Shown piece by piece: positions 46,201 through 54,072 of a stretch of DNA of 56,169 nt. Location: NCBI GenBank assembly GCA_018920365.1, contig JAHLMM010000003.1, positions 1 through 56,169 of the forward strand, given 5' to 3'. The first letter of the stretch is position 1. Every line of letters begins with the position of its first letter. Both the position numbers and the translations under genes were made by a program. Below the pieces are notes generated by a model, which ran no database searches, was not told the origin of the DNA, and was given only the letters and a program-made list of their open reading frames with translations. The stretch comes from Candidatus Aenigmatarchaeota archaeon. Lineage in GTDB: Archaea > Aenigmatarchaeota > Aenigmatarchaeia > CG10238-14.

Positions 46201-49200
46201 AAACATGAATTACATAGACGTTTTTGTTTTCAATCAAAGTGATGATATGATATACGACGATGAAATGTATGGAAAAGATGCGTTTTTCAATGTGACTAAT
46301 TTAGATGAGCAAAATTACAGTTTTTATTTAATCGCATATGATAAATCTGTAAACTCAAATTCAACTGGATATTCAAATGTCGAAATAGATTTAACGCAAC
46401 CATTTATTTCAATTTCAAGCCCACTCAATCAAACATACAATTATCATTTGATTTTACTTAACATAACATCTCAAGACAAGAATTTGAACAAGACATTTTA
46501 CAAATGGAATTCTTCTGGATTTTTCGAATACAGCGGAGAAGCTCAAATAAAATTTGACGAAGGCGTCAATTTTGTCGAAGCTATAAGTTATGATCAATCA
46601 GGGAATTCCAATAAGACAAATGTTACATTCACTGTTGATACTTTGCCGCCGTATATAGTATTTCACAACCCTACACCTTTAAACAATACAATAGTCAACA
46701 AAAACTGGGTATATGTAAATCTAAGCTCTGATGCAACAGATGTATATATGGAGTGGAATGGTTTCAATGAAAGCATGAACTTTGATAATTTTTGGTATAT
46801 AAACAAGACAAATTTATTAGACGGAATATATTATTACAGAATATTTTCAAAAGATCAGTTTGAAAATTGGAATTACACAGGATTCTATTATGTTTTTATA
46901 GACACTAAATCTCCTCAGTGGTATGACAACAAGTCATCGCCTTTGTCGTTTGTTCAATATAATCAAAGAAATTATATTTTCAATGTTACATGGCAAGATG
47001 AGAATCAAATATCTAATGTATTTATAGAAAGCAATTTCACAGGTAATCTTGAAAACAATAGTGTCAATAGCAATATGAATGAGTATTATTATACTATCAA
47101 TGACTTGAAACCTGGATATTATGTATGGAGATTTTATGCGAATGACACTGCGAATAATTGGAATAAGACTGATCAGTGGGTTTATGTTGTTGAAAAAAAC
47201 AATACAGAAATAAAACTTTACATAAACGGTAGCGAATCTGACATAACTTTACCTTTGAATTCTTTTGTCAACATAACCTCGTACATCAGCATAAATGAAT
47301 TGATAAAGATATATTCAAATCTTACAGGTTGGCAGACACAAGAAGGCGTAAGTTTAATTGAAAATATAACCCAACTGTCAGAAAAAAGAAAATATAATAT
47401 TACTGCTGAATTTCTTGGAAATGAAAACTACACATATTCATCAAAAACGTTGTTTTTAACAGTAGAAGATTTTTCATATCCATACTATACATATTTAATT
47501 CAAAACAACAGTTGGGTTGGTGTTGGTCATTCAATATTATTAGCTGCAAATTGGTCAGACAATTATGATTTGGATTATGCGTGGCTTGAAACAAATGAGA
47601 CAGGTTTTTGGAAGGCACGTTCATATATTGACATAAACCTGACAAGTGATCAAACATGGTCAAATTTTTCATGGTCAAATTCATCCATTCCAGCAGGAAC
47701 TGTCATAGCGTGGAGAATATATGCAAATGACACAAGTGGTAATGAAAATTATACAAATGAAATGACATTTGCAGTCAATGCTAGCGAGATATGGAAGTTT
47801 TTGACAAACGGCTTCATCTATTCTTCCCCGGCGATAGGCGATGTTGATGGTGACGGCAATATAGACGTTGTTTTTGCTTCTTATGATAGGAAATTATATT
47901 CATTAATTGGATATAATGGTACGAAACTGCTTGAATTCTTGACAAACAACAGCATAGCGTCATCGCCATCTTTGCTGGCAACTCAAGAATCTTACATGAA
48001 AATAATAACAGCAAGCTATGATGGAAATGTTTATGCAATTAACGGAAGTGATGGTAGCAAGCTGTGGAATTTCACTACGGGAGGTTTGATATTTTCATCC
48101 CCTGCAATATATGACATAAACAATGACAACGTACAAGAAATAATCATAGGCTCTTATGACAAGAACATATATGTCTTGAATTCAACAGATGGGCAAAAGA
48201 TATGGAATTACACAACCGGAGGCAGAATAATATCATCACCTTCTGTCGTCATCTTTAGCGGAGATGTATTAATAATAGTAGGATCACATGACGGAAAATT
48301 GTATGCATTTAATTCAACCGGCGATCTTTTGTGGCACTTTTCAACACAAGACAAGATTGAATCATCACCTGCTATAGATGATTTGGATGGAGATGGAAAT
48401 TATGAGATTGCTTTTGGTTCTTATGACAACAAAACATATCTTATCAATGCAACCAATGGACAGCTAATATGGAGTTATACCACAGGAAATTGGATAACAT
48501 CATCTCCTGTCATAGCAGACATTGCAGGTCATAAAAAAGTAATCATAGCTTCACACGATTCAAAAGTTTACAGCTTAAATTCAGACGGCACATTAAATTG
48601 GACTTTTACAGTTTCAACAGGAGGAAGAATACAATCATCACCATCAATAATTGATTTGAATCTTGACGGCGTAAATGACGTTTTGGTTGGCTGTTCTGAT
48701 TCAAGAATTTATGCGTTAAATGGATTGAATGGGAATGTTATTTGGAGTTATAAAGTGAACGCATATATCTTTTCATCACCAGCAATAGCTGACATCAATT
48801 CAGACGGCACAAATGATTTTTTATTCGGCTCTTTTGATAAATATCAATATTCTCTTGATCCGCCAACATGGTCTGTATTTGGTGGCAATGAAAGAAGGAC
48901 AAGAATATTTGACAATGCTGAACCAGAATTGATTCACTTTGAAATAGACAATGAAACCAACAGTGTTTATAGTTTGTGGAGAGAGAGATTTTCAAATCTT
49001 GATTACGCAATAATTTCTGAAAACTCAACAGGCTATAGCAACGAACATTTTGTAAAATTGAAAGGAACACATGATTGGGTTAATTTTACATTTTATTCAA
49101 AAGGTGTTTATTTTGATATCAAAGTATTTGACGAGTACAACAATAGCAATTTTATTCAAGGTTTCATAGAAGGCGAAGCTGATAAAAAACCACCTCAGTG

Positions 49201-50245
49201 GCATGGCAATCAATCAACTAATTTTGTTTATAGAAAAGGAGCTGAATATAATTTTATTTTGAACTGGACAGATGAATCTGGTGTTGAAACGATTTTGTTT
49301 GAAAACAATTTTACAGGTTTGTTGATCAATCAATCTGATCCAAGCTTCAAAGATCTGGCGGCTGGAGTATATAGATGGAAGAGTTATGCAAAAGACTATT
49401 TGGGTAATTGGAATTCAACTGAAGAATACTATTTGATAATAAGCAAGGCCGATGCTATCATCAATTTTACAGTTGAAAATGTCACATATCCTGCAAAAGT
49501 CAATGCTTCTTGCAAAGGCGATTATTTGTATAGAAATGGCACTATAATTTCAAAAATTGACAATTCATCTCTTCCAGCAGGTGTGTGGAATTATACTTGC
49601 ATTAAAAATGAAGATCAAAATTATACATACATTCCTTCAACATCTTTTGTTTTTGTATCCAAAGGGTCACCTAAATTGGATTTGAATGCAAAATATGATG
49701 AATACTGCCCATCTAATGTTAAGATAAATGCTTATGAGATAAATGTAGGCGACAATGATGTTTACTACAAACTTTCAAACTCAACTCATGAATTTTATGG
49801 AAGCAACATTACTATATCATTCAAATCCTTGTCAGCTAATCATACATTCAGTTATTCATCATCAGGCGGCATGAATTGGACAACTAGCCAAAAATCAATT
49901 AGCTTTGTTGTAAAAGACAATAAACCTCCTGAAAAGGTTTATACAAAAGTCAAATTTACAAACCAAACATTTGTTATTGAATCTCTTTGGAATGACAGAT
50001 GCTCTGCCATAGCAAAATCAATTGTTACAGAAAATTCTTTAGGTTTTTTGAGGAACCACACAATTTATGGAAACGACATAAAATATACTTTTGACAAAGA
50101 TGATTTAAGAGATTTAAGAGGATGTAAAATTATAGCTGGATTGATATGCGTCAAATTGATAAATTATAAAATAACTGCTTTTGACAGCTTTGATAACTTT
50201 AATTCTGACAATGGATATATATTTTACTATTTTTATTTAAGGTGA
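40226..50245 (+). CDS. Giant secreted protein with eight-bladed PQQ/FG-GAP-like propeller
   Basis: This 3,339-residue protein begins with a signal peptide (MNLKKMVTIILFLIPISYSIS). Residues about 290-850 contain four repeats marked by (R/Q)xxKTVxYF. Two related jelly-roll or laminin-G-like domains lie at about 1221-1417 and 1618-1811, each preceded by an Ig-like domain. Several Ig/FN3-like domains follow, then eight repeats of SSP(A/S)I-x-D at about 2530-2885, some with DVDGDGNID calcium-type loops, forming an eight-bladed propeller. More Ig-like domains end at FYYFYLR with no membrane anchor. Sequons are abundant. It is probably an adhesin or binding protein held on the surface by a partner, perhaps the small anchored protein that follows after four bases. 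Confidence 0.82.
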   Translation: MNLKKMVTIILFLIPISYSISIIGFDDTENSFFIEADNIRNAVFEIDGYNYTAGKIDNRYYVFLNDLKGDKNYSWYIEDVNKSFKIDGLYNDTKIKKFRERGIKADFSEGVYRLSIDKSTKKVEIESEEVTGDENIEVFDNFNVNDFASINKIQVRDMIWVEANDFENCNGKIYLPSVYNKVFYCEGDMNNPYCYFIDKCGVEPCFKIENSSTVIYLDHFSGGGGGDPVLQFNQTQTANLTGNASTLNQEAIDSYLNFNDGLTWDVSESSYEKKWISENQLSSTLQLKQISREQKTVEYYIYQGMTQQAANTDLNGTFTIYIPEKNPQIKSAYVEVRNIVYNTQITAGQTIIIWNGTQNTTLLTTNTGFAATGEQMVYVITANATPALDFISSSGQYTFTLYTRLNAIRQGESAKLVLTYEYDSDSPRQIKTVKFFVGQLTSPLAVGSSTNFQISPLNLPEKNVQIRDSFFETFIHLQPGGTVDEGININLDGVNAISGTPIDNAGATTIDYMFLYKNIFDTNTAHTFNFQPTAGYAVHAVGTELTLTYEYDADSPYQLKTVKYLMGQNPNIYTTANTFSFSRIIDIPNSSSIISAYNKVRFSIAYGSGTGTAAYTTTIGVNSSVQGQSQPQASYTLGLRDEQVSVSTILYNASGLYNIADGSNVICTIYSSATNTSFYTSSKGCELTLTYLHSLPSRIKTVSYFGDQTFKSALNLSALLNFSFYLPEENSKIKQSYIDIKGFTGYTTAANILLNSSINFPGRVIQSCYFRNTGENRYDTCWDDVTDNVTLSGNYQIIAGSGTAATVTRWYSALTYFTYNYTGSLEKNTTWHQYSFSGEDYSSASSVSAIVGISFYNPSASNSTFNSNNRPDIEVSFWNGTDFTTSSYCNLYQLGDAPYQGDYNCTIKSLDVSILDAWRFSSNRTIRIRGVWFDDSDYYSDEINISSIYVEINRTFYRLSIEHNSSLSFPGSLISINASINFSSSTGGIYNMSIYNFAESRWDSSFCQNISASQNNFYVISCNVTSNPNYYVSSGIARIRIESTSDDVYSTLREDYVQFYTNSMETMPPQIFLHYPENQARFSIQDIEFNFTVSDDYTQQMTCDLYLDGENTSTTQANNDTVSSFSLTNIPFGNHTWFVNCSDGEVYNSSEQRFFNIGTPPYVKIEHPIFESFDEHYTVPIIANITDPDGIKSAYAKILTPNQSLIFIDFTKTQQNDQFSNNIEWKKEGDNFDGRECVFNINQDYAGKAFTGLSGSGQPNTQINGFLCSAISKSVLYRDFDINISFEVLQEQGNDYAINFQIMENPSSLYASKLAFISLSKWTGYDRVYEVYVNDGSTEGYLSSRPTNDTEGKFRIKRTGNNFEFYTWNSSSWVLEASSTLNFLETVYIAFESETSYPSWGVLNATWDDFGVLSSNFSVAFFNSTEINGEYEANVVAIDIYDAVNDTEKTNFTIQFSNDRPSVPFIIKPTPNEIVSGVYEIIWSNVFDYENDNLRYNITLLNSDYTYNQTIVENYGNSTTTSYLWNTLPFAEGNYSIRIVVYENETLEMYNNSFTLPGIFVINKPPSVIINSPKNDSYCGQCVPISINATDPNGIDKAIAEITLPNGTVENLYLDYAISDDSFDEGNNWFLEQTIDEQQNCTSYVDGKAFLSIQGNGTSLTNTVCTLISKKGVDGDFDVSVDFNITNYTNNDSAVNFLILPRNTSSESPFYMFISLSEWSGMGRNYEVYVSNGTFSDYISTRPTNDTEGKFRIKRTGNNFEFYTWNSSSWLLESSGEFAFPRIVFIGLEVENAYPMWGSINATFDNFMIQRNDFLFNIYHADLEGLHNITFFVNDTFGGINNTEKTNFTSLHINIPPTQPFILYPSPGTIVGNTITIVWSNVFDFNNNTLRYNITLLNLDYSVNETLVTEYGDASIAYYSWNTHGVKDGKYLLKIDVYENETQQKLSNNYTMSDYFVIDNTKPLVFFNYPTPQNNTIINKTFIEINVTAIDENMNYIDVFVFNQSDDMIYDDEMYGKDAFFNVTNLDEQNYSFYLIAYDKSVNSNSTGYSNVEIDLTQPFISISSPLNQTYNYHLILLNITSQDKNLNKTFYKWNSSGFFEYSGEAQIKFDEGVNFVEAISYDQSGNSNKTNVTFTVDTLPPYIVFHNPTPLNNTIVNKNWVYVNLSSDATDVYMEWNGFNESMNFDNFWYINKTNLLDGIYYYRIFSKDQFENWNYTGFYYVFIDTKSPQWYDNKSSPLSFVQYNQRNYIFNVTWQDENQISNVFIESNFTGNLENNSVNSNMNEYYYTINDLKPGYYVWRFYANDTANNWNKTDQWVYVVEKNNTEIKLYINGSESDITLPLNSFVNITSYISINELIKIYSNLTGWQTQEGVSLIENITQLSEKRKYNITAEFLGNENYTYSSKTLFLTVEDFSYPYYTYLIQNNSWVGVGHSILLAANWSDNYDLDYAWLETNETGFWKARSYIDINLTSDQTWSNFSWSNSSIPAGTVIAWRIYANDTSGNENYTNEMTFAVNASEIWKFLTNGFIYSSPAIGDVDGDGNIDVVFASYDRKLYSLIGYNGTKLLEFLTNNSIASSPSLLATQESYMKIITASYDGNVYAINGSDGSKLWNFTTGGLIFSSPAIYDINNDNVQEIIIGSYDKNIYVLNSTDGQKIWNYTTGGRIISSPSVVIFSGDVLIIVGSHDGKLYAFNSTGDLLWHFSTQDKIESSPAIDDLDGDGNYEIAFGSYDNKTYLINATNGQLIWSYTTGNWITSSPVIADIAGHKKVIIASHDSKVYSLNSDGTLNWTFTVSTGGRIQSSPSIIDLNLDGVNDVLVGCSDSRIYALNGLNGNVIWSYKVNAYIFSSPAIADINSDGTNDFLFGSFDKYQYSLDPPTWSVFGGNERRTRIFDNAEPELIHFEIDNETNSVYSLWRERFSNLDYAIISENSTGYSNEHFVKLKGTHDWVNFTFYSKGVYFDIKVFDEYNNSNFIQGFIEGEADKKPPQWHGNQSTNFVYRKGAEYNFILNWTDESGVETILFENNFTGLLINQSDPSFKDLAAGVYRWKSYAKDYLGNWNSTEEYYLIISKADAIINFTVENVTYPAKVNASCKGDYLYRNGTIISKIDNSSLPAGVWNYTCIKNEDQNYTYIPSTSFVFVSKGSPKLDLNAKYDEYCPSNVKINAYEINVGDNDVYYKLSNSTHEFYGSNITISFKSLSANHTFSYSSSGGMNWTTSQKSISFVVKDNKPPEKVYTKVKFTNQTFVIESLWNDRCSAIAKSIVTENSLGFLRNHTIYGNDIKYTFDKDDLRDLRGCKIIAGLICVKLINYKITAFDSFDNFNSDNGYIFYYFYLR
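44261..45535 (+). repeat. Pair of 84-base near-identical repeats in the jelly-roll domains
   Basis: The stretch starting ccgacaaatgatacagaagg at 44261-44344 recurs at 45452-45535 with 81 of 84 bases identical; all three differences are silent or third-position changes apart from none seen in the protein (PTNDTEGKFRIKRTGNNFE is identical). Sequence on either side is much more diverged, so gene conversion between the domains is likely. Confidence 0.8.
47815..48885 (+). repeat. Eight propeller blades inside the giant secreted protein
   Basis: Eight SSP-type blades follow one another at roughly 40-45 residue spacing (SSPAIGD, SSPSLLA, SSPAIYD, SSPSVVI, SSPAIDD, SSPVIAD, SSPSIID, SSPAIAD), each with a (Y/F/H)D(x)KxYxLN-type strand and most with W-(N/S/H)-(Y/F)-T. 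They end at SLDPPTWSVFGGNERRT. Confidence 0.8.
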
Positions 50246-50249
50246 ACGA

Positions 50250-50744
50250 ATGAAAAAAGCATATTTGTTCGGCTTGATTATGATTTTCTTTCTTGTGGTT
50301 TTTTTAACTGCAAAAAAAGAAACATATTATTTGAAGCCGCAAAATGCGACAGACTCTGATGGAACTGATGCCGCAGATATAATAAATAATATTGAAAGCG
50401 GCTATGAAATAGTATCTTTAAAAGCAAATCCATATGGTTATGTTGAGGTCAGCAACTTCAAACCAAAATCAATTGTCACCAACGCTTATGCAGAATTTGA
50501 CTGGAAAGCTTACAAGGACACAGGTGCGAGCAACATTTACATAGGTTACAGTTTTGGGAATCAGTATAAGGAAATAGGACCGTTTGATTATTCTACTATG
50601 CAGACAATCAAAATCCCTGTCAACATATTCACAGATTTTTCAAAGCTAAAGCTGAGAATAAGGGGCGAGGATTCTGATTTTGGTGCTGATGCAATAGCAG
50701 AAGTAAGCATTAAATTGCAAGTCACAGAGTTGAAGATTTTGTAA
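50250..50744 (+). CDS. Single DSDG-module protein with N-terminal anchor
   Basis: This 164-residue protein has an N-terminal hydrophobic helix (about residues 5-20), with no obvious cleavage site, then one DSDG-type module: ATDSDGTDAADIINNI, NPYGYVEV, GASNIYIGYSFG and LKLRIRGEDSD. It matches the two modules of the 766-residue protein on the other side of the giant gene. The ribosome site GGTGA spans the stop of the giant gene, so the two are co-translated. It could tether or cap the giant protein. Confidence 0.7.
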   Translation: MKKAYLFGLIMIFFLVVFLTAKKETYYLKPQNATDSDGTDAADIINNIESGYEIVSLKANPYGYVEVSNFKPKSIVTNAYAEFDWKAYKDTGASNIYIGYSFGNQYKEIGPFDYSTMQTIKIPVNIFTDFSKLKLRIRGEDSDFGADAIAEVSIKLQVTELKIL

Positions 50745-50777
50745 GATATTAATATTTGGAATTTATTAAAAAGTTAA

Positions 50778-51404
50778 ATGTACGATGAATTGAAGAAGAT
50801 TCATGAAGAAAAAAAACATGAGATAAGGAAAAGATTGGAAGAGTTTAAATGTATAAGGGACGACAGAGAACTTTTTTCAGAATTGACTTTTTGCTTGTGT
50901 ACACCTCAAAGCAAGGCGGTTGAATGTGACAAGGCTGTTAAAATGCTTTCATCAAACGGGCTTCTTTTTAATGGCAGTGAACGACAAATTCAACCTTTTC
51001 TTAACAAAATAAGGTTTCATGAAAACAAATCAAAGTATATTGTTGAAGCTAGAGAAAAATTTTTCAAGGATAATGTTTTTTCATTAAAAGAAAAAATCTT
51101 TTCAATGCCTGCTGAAAAAGCAAGAGAATGGCTTGTTGATAATGTAAAAGGGTTTGGCTATAAAGAAGCGACACATTTCTTGAGGAACATTGGTTTAGCA
51201 AAGGATTTGGCAATCCTCGATCGCCATGTATTGCGTTGTCTTGTTGATTTCAAAGTAATAGACGAAATACCAAAAGCACTTACACCAAAAAAATACATTG
51301 AAATAGAAAAAAAGATGAAGGAATTTTCAGAAAAGATTGGAATATCAATGGAAGAGCTTGACTTTGTCTTCTTTTACAGACAGACAGGAGAAATTTTCAA
51401 ATGA
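50778..51404 (+). CDS. ogg: Ogg2-type 8-oxoguanine DNA glycosylase/AP lyase
   Basis: This 208-residue protein excises 8-oxoguanine and cleaves the abasic site. The helix-hairpin-helix and catalytic region are visible: VKGFGYKEATHFLRNIG with catalytic K129, then LDRHVLR with D148. The N-terminal ELTFCLCTPQSKA block and final FFYRQTGEIFK agree with the archaeal Ogg2 family, which is about this size. It follows the surface genes but is probably separately expressed. Confidence 0.9.
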   Translation: MYDELKKIHEEKKHEIRKRLEEFKCIRDDRELFSELTFCLCTPQSKAVECDKAVKMLSSNGLLFNGSERQIQPFLNKIRFHENKSKYIVEAREKFFKDNVFSLKEKIFSMPAEKAREWLVDNVKGFGYKEATHFLRNIGLAKDLAILDRHVLRCLVDFKVIDEIPKALTPKKYIEIEKKMKEFSEKIGISMEELDFVFFYRQTGEIFK

Positions 51405-51417
51405 ATATAACTCTGAA

Positions 51418-51432
51418 AAAGGTTTATAAAAA
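51418..51432 (+). promoter_or_regulatory. BRE/TATA promoter box, copy 1
   Basis: AAAGGTTTATAAAAA lies 21 bases before the ATG at 51454. An identical 15-base element precedes the MFS gene at nearly the same distance. Confidence 0.6.
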
Positions 51433-51453
51433 TACATTCACAGATAATATTGA

Positions 51454-52041
51454 ATGCCAAATATCAAAGTTCATACATTTTTCATTGCTTTATTTTCATT
51501 GGTATATTTTTCAGTTAAAACATTTGTTGAGCCTCAAAGACAAATAGTGTTTTACGTTAGCACATTCGGTTTTCTTTCGTTGCTTTCAATAATTTTTGTT
51601 ATATCAATTCCAGTGCTTGTGAAGATGAAAAACACGAAATTCACAACATTCTTAATGGTTGAAAGAAGATGGATAGGCATATATACATTTTTTCTAGCAC
51701 TAACACACATGCTTCTTGTCTACAATTTCTTTTTTGGATGGGACATAAACAAGCTTTTAAATCATCCGAACAAAGTGTTTTTGTTTTTAGGCAGTTTAGC
51801 ACTTGTTATATTGGCGCTGCTTGCAATAACATCAAACAATTATTCGGTTAAAAAACTAGGCAAGAATTGGAAAAAGTTGCACGCTTTGATCTATTTGGCT
51901 TTGCTGCTTGTTTTAATTCACTCTTTCAGAATAGGATTGATTTATTTGAAGCTTGATTGGGTAAAGATATTGATTATAGCATTATTAGCTTTAATGCTAT
52001 ATCTCAAATTTATAAAATTCAGAAAGGTTTATAAAAAATAG
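51454..52041 (+). CDS. YedZ/MsrQ-like ferric reductase-type heme membrane protein
   Basis: This 195-residue protein has about six membrane helices. The core resembles the MsrQ/YedZ family: RRWIGIYTFFLALTHMLLVY, then LAITSNNYSVKKLGKNWKKLHALIYLALLLVLIHSF, with spaced His residues (in LTH, KLH and LIH) suited to bind heme b. Such proteins pass electrons across the membrane. MsrP is not seen nearby, so its electron acceptor is unknown. A strong TATA-type box precedes the ATG. Confidence 0.78.
   Translation: MPNIKVHTFFIALFSLVYFSVKTFVEPQRQIVFYVSTFGFLSLLSIIFVISIPVLVKMKNTKFTTFLMVERRWIGIYTFFLALTHMLLVYNFFFGWDINKLLNHPNKVFLFLGSLALVILALLAITSNNYSVKKLGKNWKKLHALIYLALLLVLIHSFRIGLIYLKLDWVKILIIALLALMLYLKFIKFRKVYKK
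52023..52037 (+). promoter_or_regulatory. BRE/TATA promoter box, copy 2
   Basis: AAAGGTTTATAAAAA lies within the last codons of the heme-protein gene and 22 bases before the ATG at 52060. This gives the MFS gene its own leaderless promoter and supports that start. Confidence 0.6.
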
Positions 52042-52059
52042 TTGTTAATATATTTGGCT

Positions 52060-53232
52060 ATGAAAAATTCAAAATACACTATAATATTCATAATAATATT
52101 TCTTGATCTTTTTGGAGCCGGATTAATATTGCCGCTATTGCCTTTTTATGCAGAAAAGTTTACAGCAAGCGCATTGACAATAACAATGCTGGTTTCAGCT
52201 TATTCCTTGATGCAGTTTGTCTTTGCTCCTATATTGGGTCATCTTTCAGATAAGCATGGTAGAAGGCCAATATTGATAATCAGCCAGATTGGCTCGGCAA
52301 TAGGTTATTTGATGTTGGCATTTGCTTCAAGCATTTACATATTATTTGCTTCAAGAATAATTGACGGAATAACAGGGGGCAACATTTCAACAGCTCAGGC
52401 ATACATATCTGATGTAAGCACCAAAAAGGATAGAAAAAAAGCATTCGGCATTGTTGGCGCTGCTTTTGGTTTAGGTTTCATCTTAGGTCCTACTATTGGC
52501 GGGTTACTTGGACACATAAACATAATCTTACCTGGCATATTTGCAGCTTTAGCCGCATTGTCAGCTTCATTGCTTGTCTTTTTCAAACTACCTGAAACAA
52601 GAAGACATAAACAATCAGATCCATTCAAGTTTAAAGAAATGTTCACTGTTTTGAAAAATGATTTTATGTTTTCAATATTTGCAACAGCTTTTCTTTTCAG
52701 CATGGGGTTTGCTTCAATGCAATCTGTTCTGGCATTGTATACTCTAGATCAGCTTAAATTTCAGGAAAGGGAAAATGGCTTGCTTTTCGGCTATATTGGG
52801 TTAATAGCTGTTATAATGCAGCTTGTTGTTTTGAGAAAGTTGGAAAAGAGATTCAATGACAGCCAACTTTTGAAGATATCTATATCTGCAAGCATCATTG
52901 GTTTTATAATACTATCTTTGCTTCCTTTTGTTTTGCTTGATCAACACATGTTTATAACAGAACTCTACATTAAATCAATTTTGCTATCGATTGGTGTAAC
53001 TCTCATAGCATTTTCAAACGGAATCTTTAATCCAGTGATAAGGGCTGTGCTAACAAAAAATGTCAAAAATTACGGCAAATATCTGGGCATATTGTCATCT
53101 TACATAAGCTTGACAATGATAATTTCGCCATTAATAGCAGGATTTTTGTTTGAACATACAACTGTTTACATGCCGTTTTTGGTTTCATGTTTGTTTGGGT
53201 TATTGGCGACAATTGTAATTTGGAAAACTTAA
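52060..53232 (+). CDS. Major facilitator superfamily exporter, DHA1/Tet-like
   Basis: From ATG 52060 the protein has 390 residues and about twelve membrane helices. Motif A is GHLSDKHGRRP in loop 2-3; the LDLFGAGLILPLLPFYAE first helix and SRIIDGITGGN helix 4 to 5 pattern and AAFGLGFILGPTIGG (motif C) mark a drug:H+ antiporter of the TetA/DHA1 group. An upstream in-frame TTG at 52042 would add six residues but falls after the TATA box, so the ATG is preferred. Substrate unknown. Confidence 0.88.
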   Translation: MKNSKYTIIFIIIFLDLFGAGLILPLLPFYAEKFTASALTITMLVSAYSLMQFVFAPILGHLSDKHGRRPILIISQIGSAIGYLMLAFASSIYILFASRIIDGITGGNISTAQAYISDVSTKKDRKKAFGIVGAAFGLGFILGPTIGGLLGHINIILPGIFAALAALSASLLVFFKLPETRRHKQSDPFKFKEMFTVLKNDFMFSIFATAFLFSMGFASMQSVLALYTLDQLKFQERENGLLFGYIGLIAVIMQLVVLRKLEKRFNDSQLLKISISASIIGFIILSLLPFVLLDQHMFITELYIKSILLSIGVTLIAFSNGIFNPVIRAVLTKNVKNYGKYLGILSSYISLTMIISPLIAGFLFEHTTVYMPFLVSCLFGLLATIVIWKT

Positions 53233-54026
53233 TGTTGTTTACTTGGGAATTCGCAACAGATGTAAATTGGAGGTATTTCTGAAGGAGACACTACTAAACC
53301 AACATTAATTTTAACATTAGAAAATGGGTTATTAGGACCCATGACACTATATTCTTTCATCCTTTTGTTGATTTCGTTACAAAGATCAGGATCCATGGCA
53401 CCTACATCAGAATAGTCTTTCATCCTTTCCCTTAAAGAATAAGGTATTATTTTTTTAAATCTTTTCAAAGTAAGATTAATACCTTTTACTACTTTATCTA
53501 ACATTAAATCATATAACTTGCATGCTTCATCATGAAAATCTGATTGATTAGGTAAAGGTGATCTTTCTTCATCAAATAAAAAATCGCAAAAATCGATATA
53601 ATTCATTGCTTCATTTAAAGCGTTAAAAACAAGTTCAGATTGCTGATATTCTTTAACATATTTAATTTGTTGATCTACAAACCTTTTAGCAAGTCTCATC
53701 GCTTCAACTAATAATTCAGGAGATAAACGACCTTCAAAAATACTGCCAATTTTCTTAATTTCTTTGTTTTTATTTTTCATTGATCTGTATAAACCTTCCA
53801 TTTCATCATAATAATCACCATCAATCTCAATTGGACACAGCCACATTATGTAAAATACTCTTAACGCTTTTTGTTTATCTTCACCGCTAAGAGAACAACG
53901 AGATAAATATGATTCGCATGCTCCAACAATTTCTTTTGGCGAAACCGAATTTTCGTATAATTTTAATACACCTTCGTAAGTTACTTGTTCAAAGTATTTA
54001 TTGTGTATGCCGGAGGATTCATGCAT
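53229..54026 (-). CDS. Hypothetical soluble helical protein
   Basis: This 265-residue protein starts MHESSGIHNKYFEQVTYEG and is mostly helical with many charged residues (LVEAMRLAKRFVDQQIKYVKEYQQSE, NALNEAMNYIDFCDFLFDEE). It carries several Cys residues and no membrane helix. A TATA-like run lies 24 bases upstream (54051-54060 on the minus strand), next to a short inverted repeat at 54061. Its codon use and composition do not differ obviously from neighbours. No family recognised. Confidence 0.6.
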   Translation of the reverse strand: MHESSGIHNKYFEQVTYEGVLKLYENSVSPKEIVGACESYLSRCSLSGEDKQKALRVFYIMWLCPIEIDGDYYDEMEGLYRSMKNKNKEIKKIGSIFEGRLSPELLVEAMRLAKRFVDQQIKYVKEYQQSELVFNALNEAMNYIDFCDFLFDEERSPLPNQSDFHDEACKLYDLMLDKVVKGINLTLKRFKKIIPYSLRERMKDYSDVGAMDPDLCNEINKRMKEYSVMGPNNPFSNVKINVGLVVSPSEIPPIYICCEFPSKQH

Positions 54027-54060
54027 AAAGGTTAAATGAATAGTTAAACATTTAAATATA

Positions 54061-54072
54061 TACTATTTAGTA
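54061..54072. promoter_or_regulatory. Short inverted repeat, possible third member of the operator family
   Basis: TACTA-TT-TAGTA directly adjoins the TATA box of the minus-strand gene starting at 54026, in the same layout as the 30983 site. It shares the ACTA/TAGT core but has a shorter spacer, so membership is tentative. It overlaps the end of the agmatinase gene. Confidence 0.35.
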
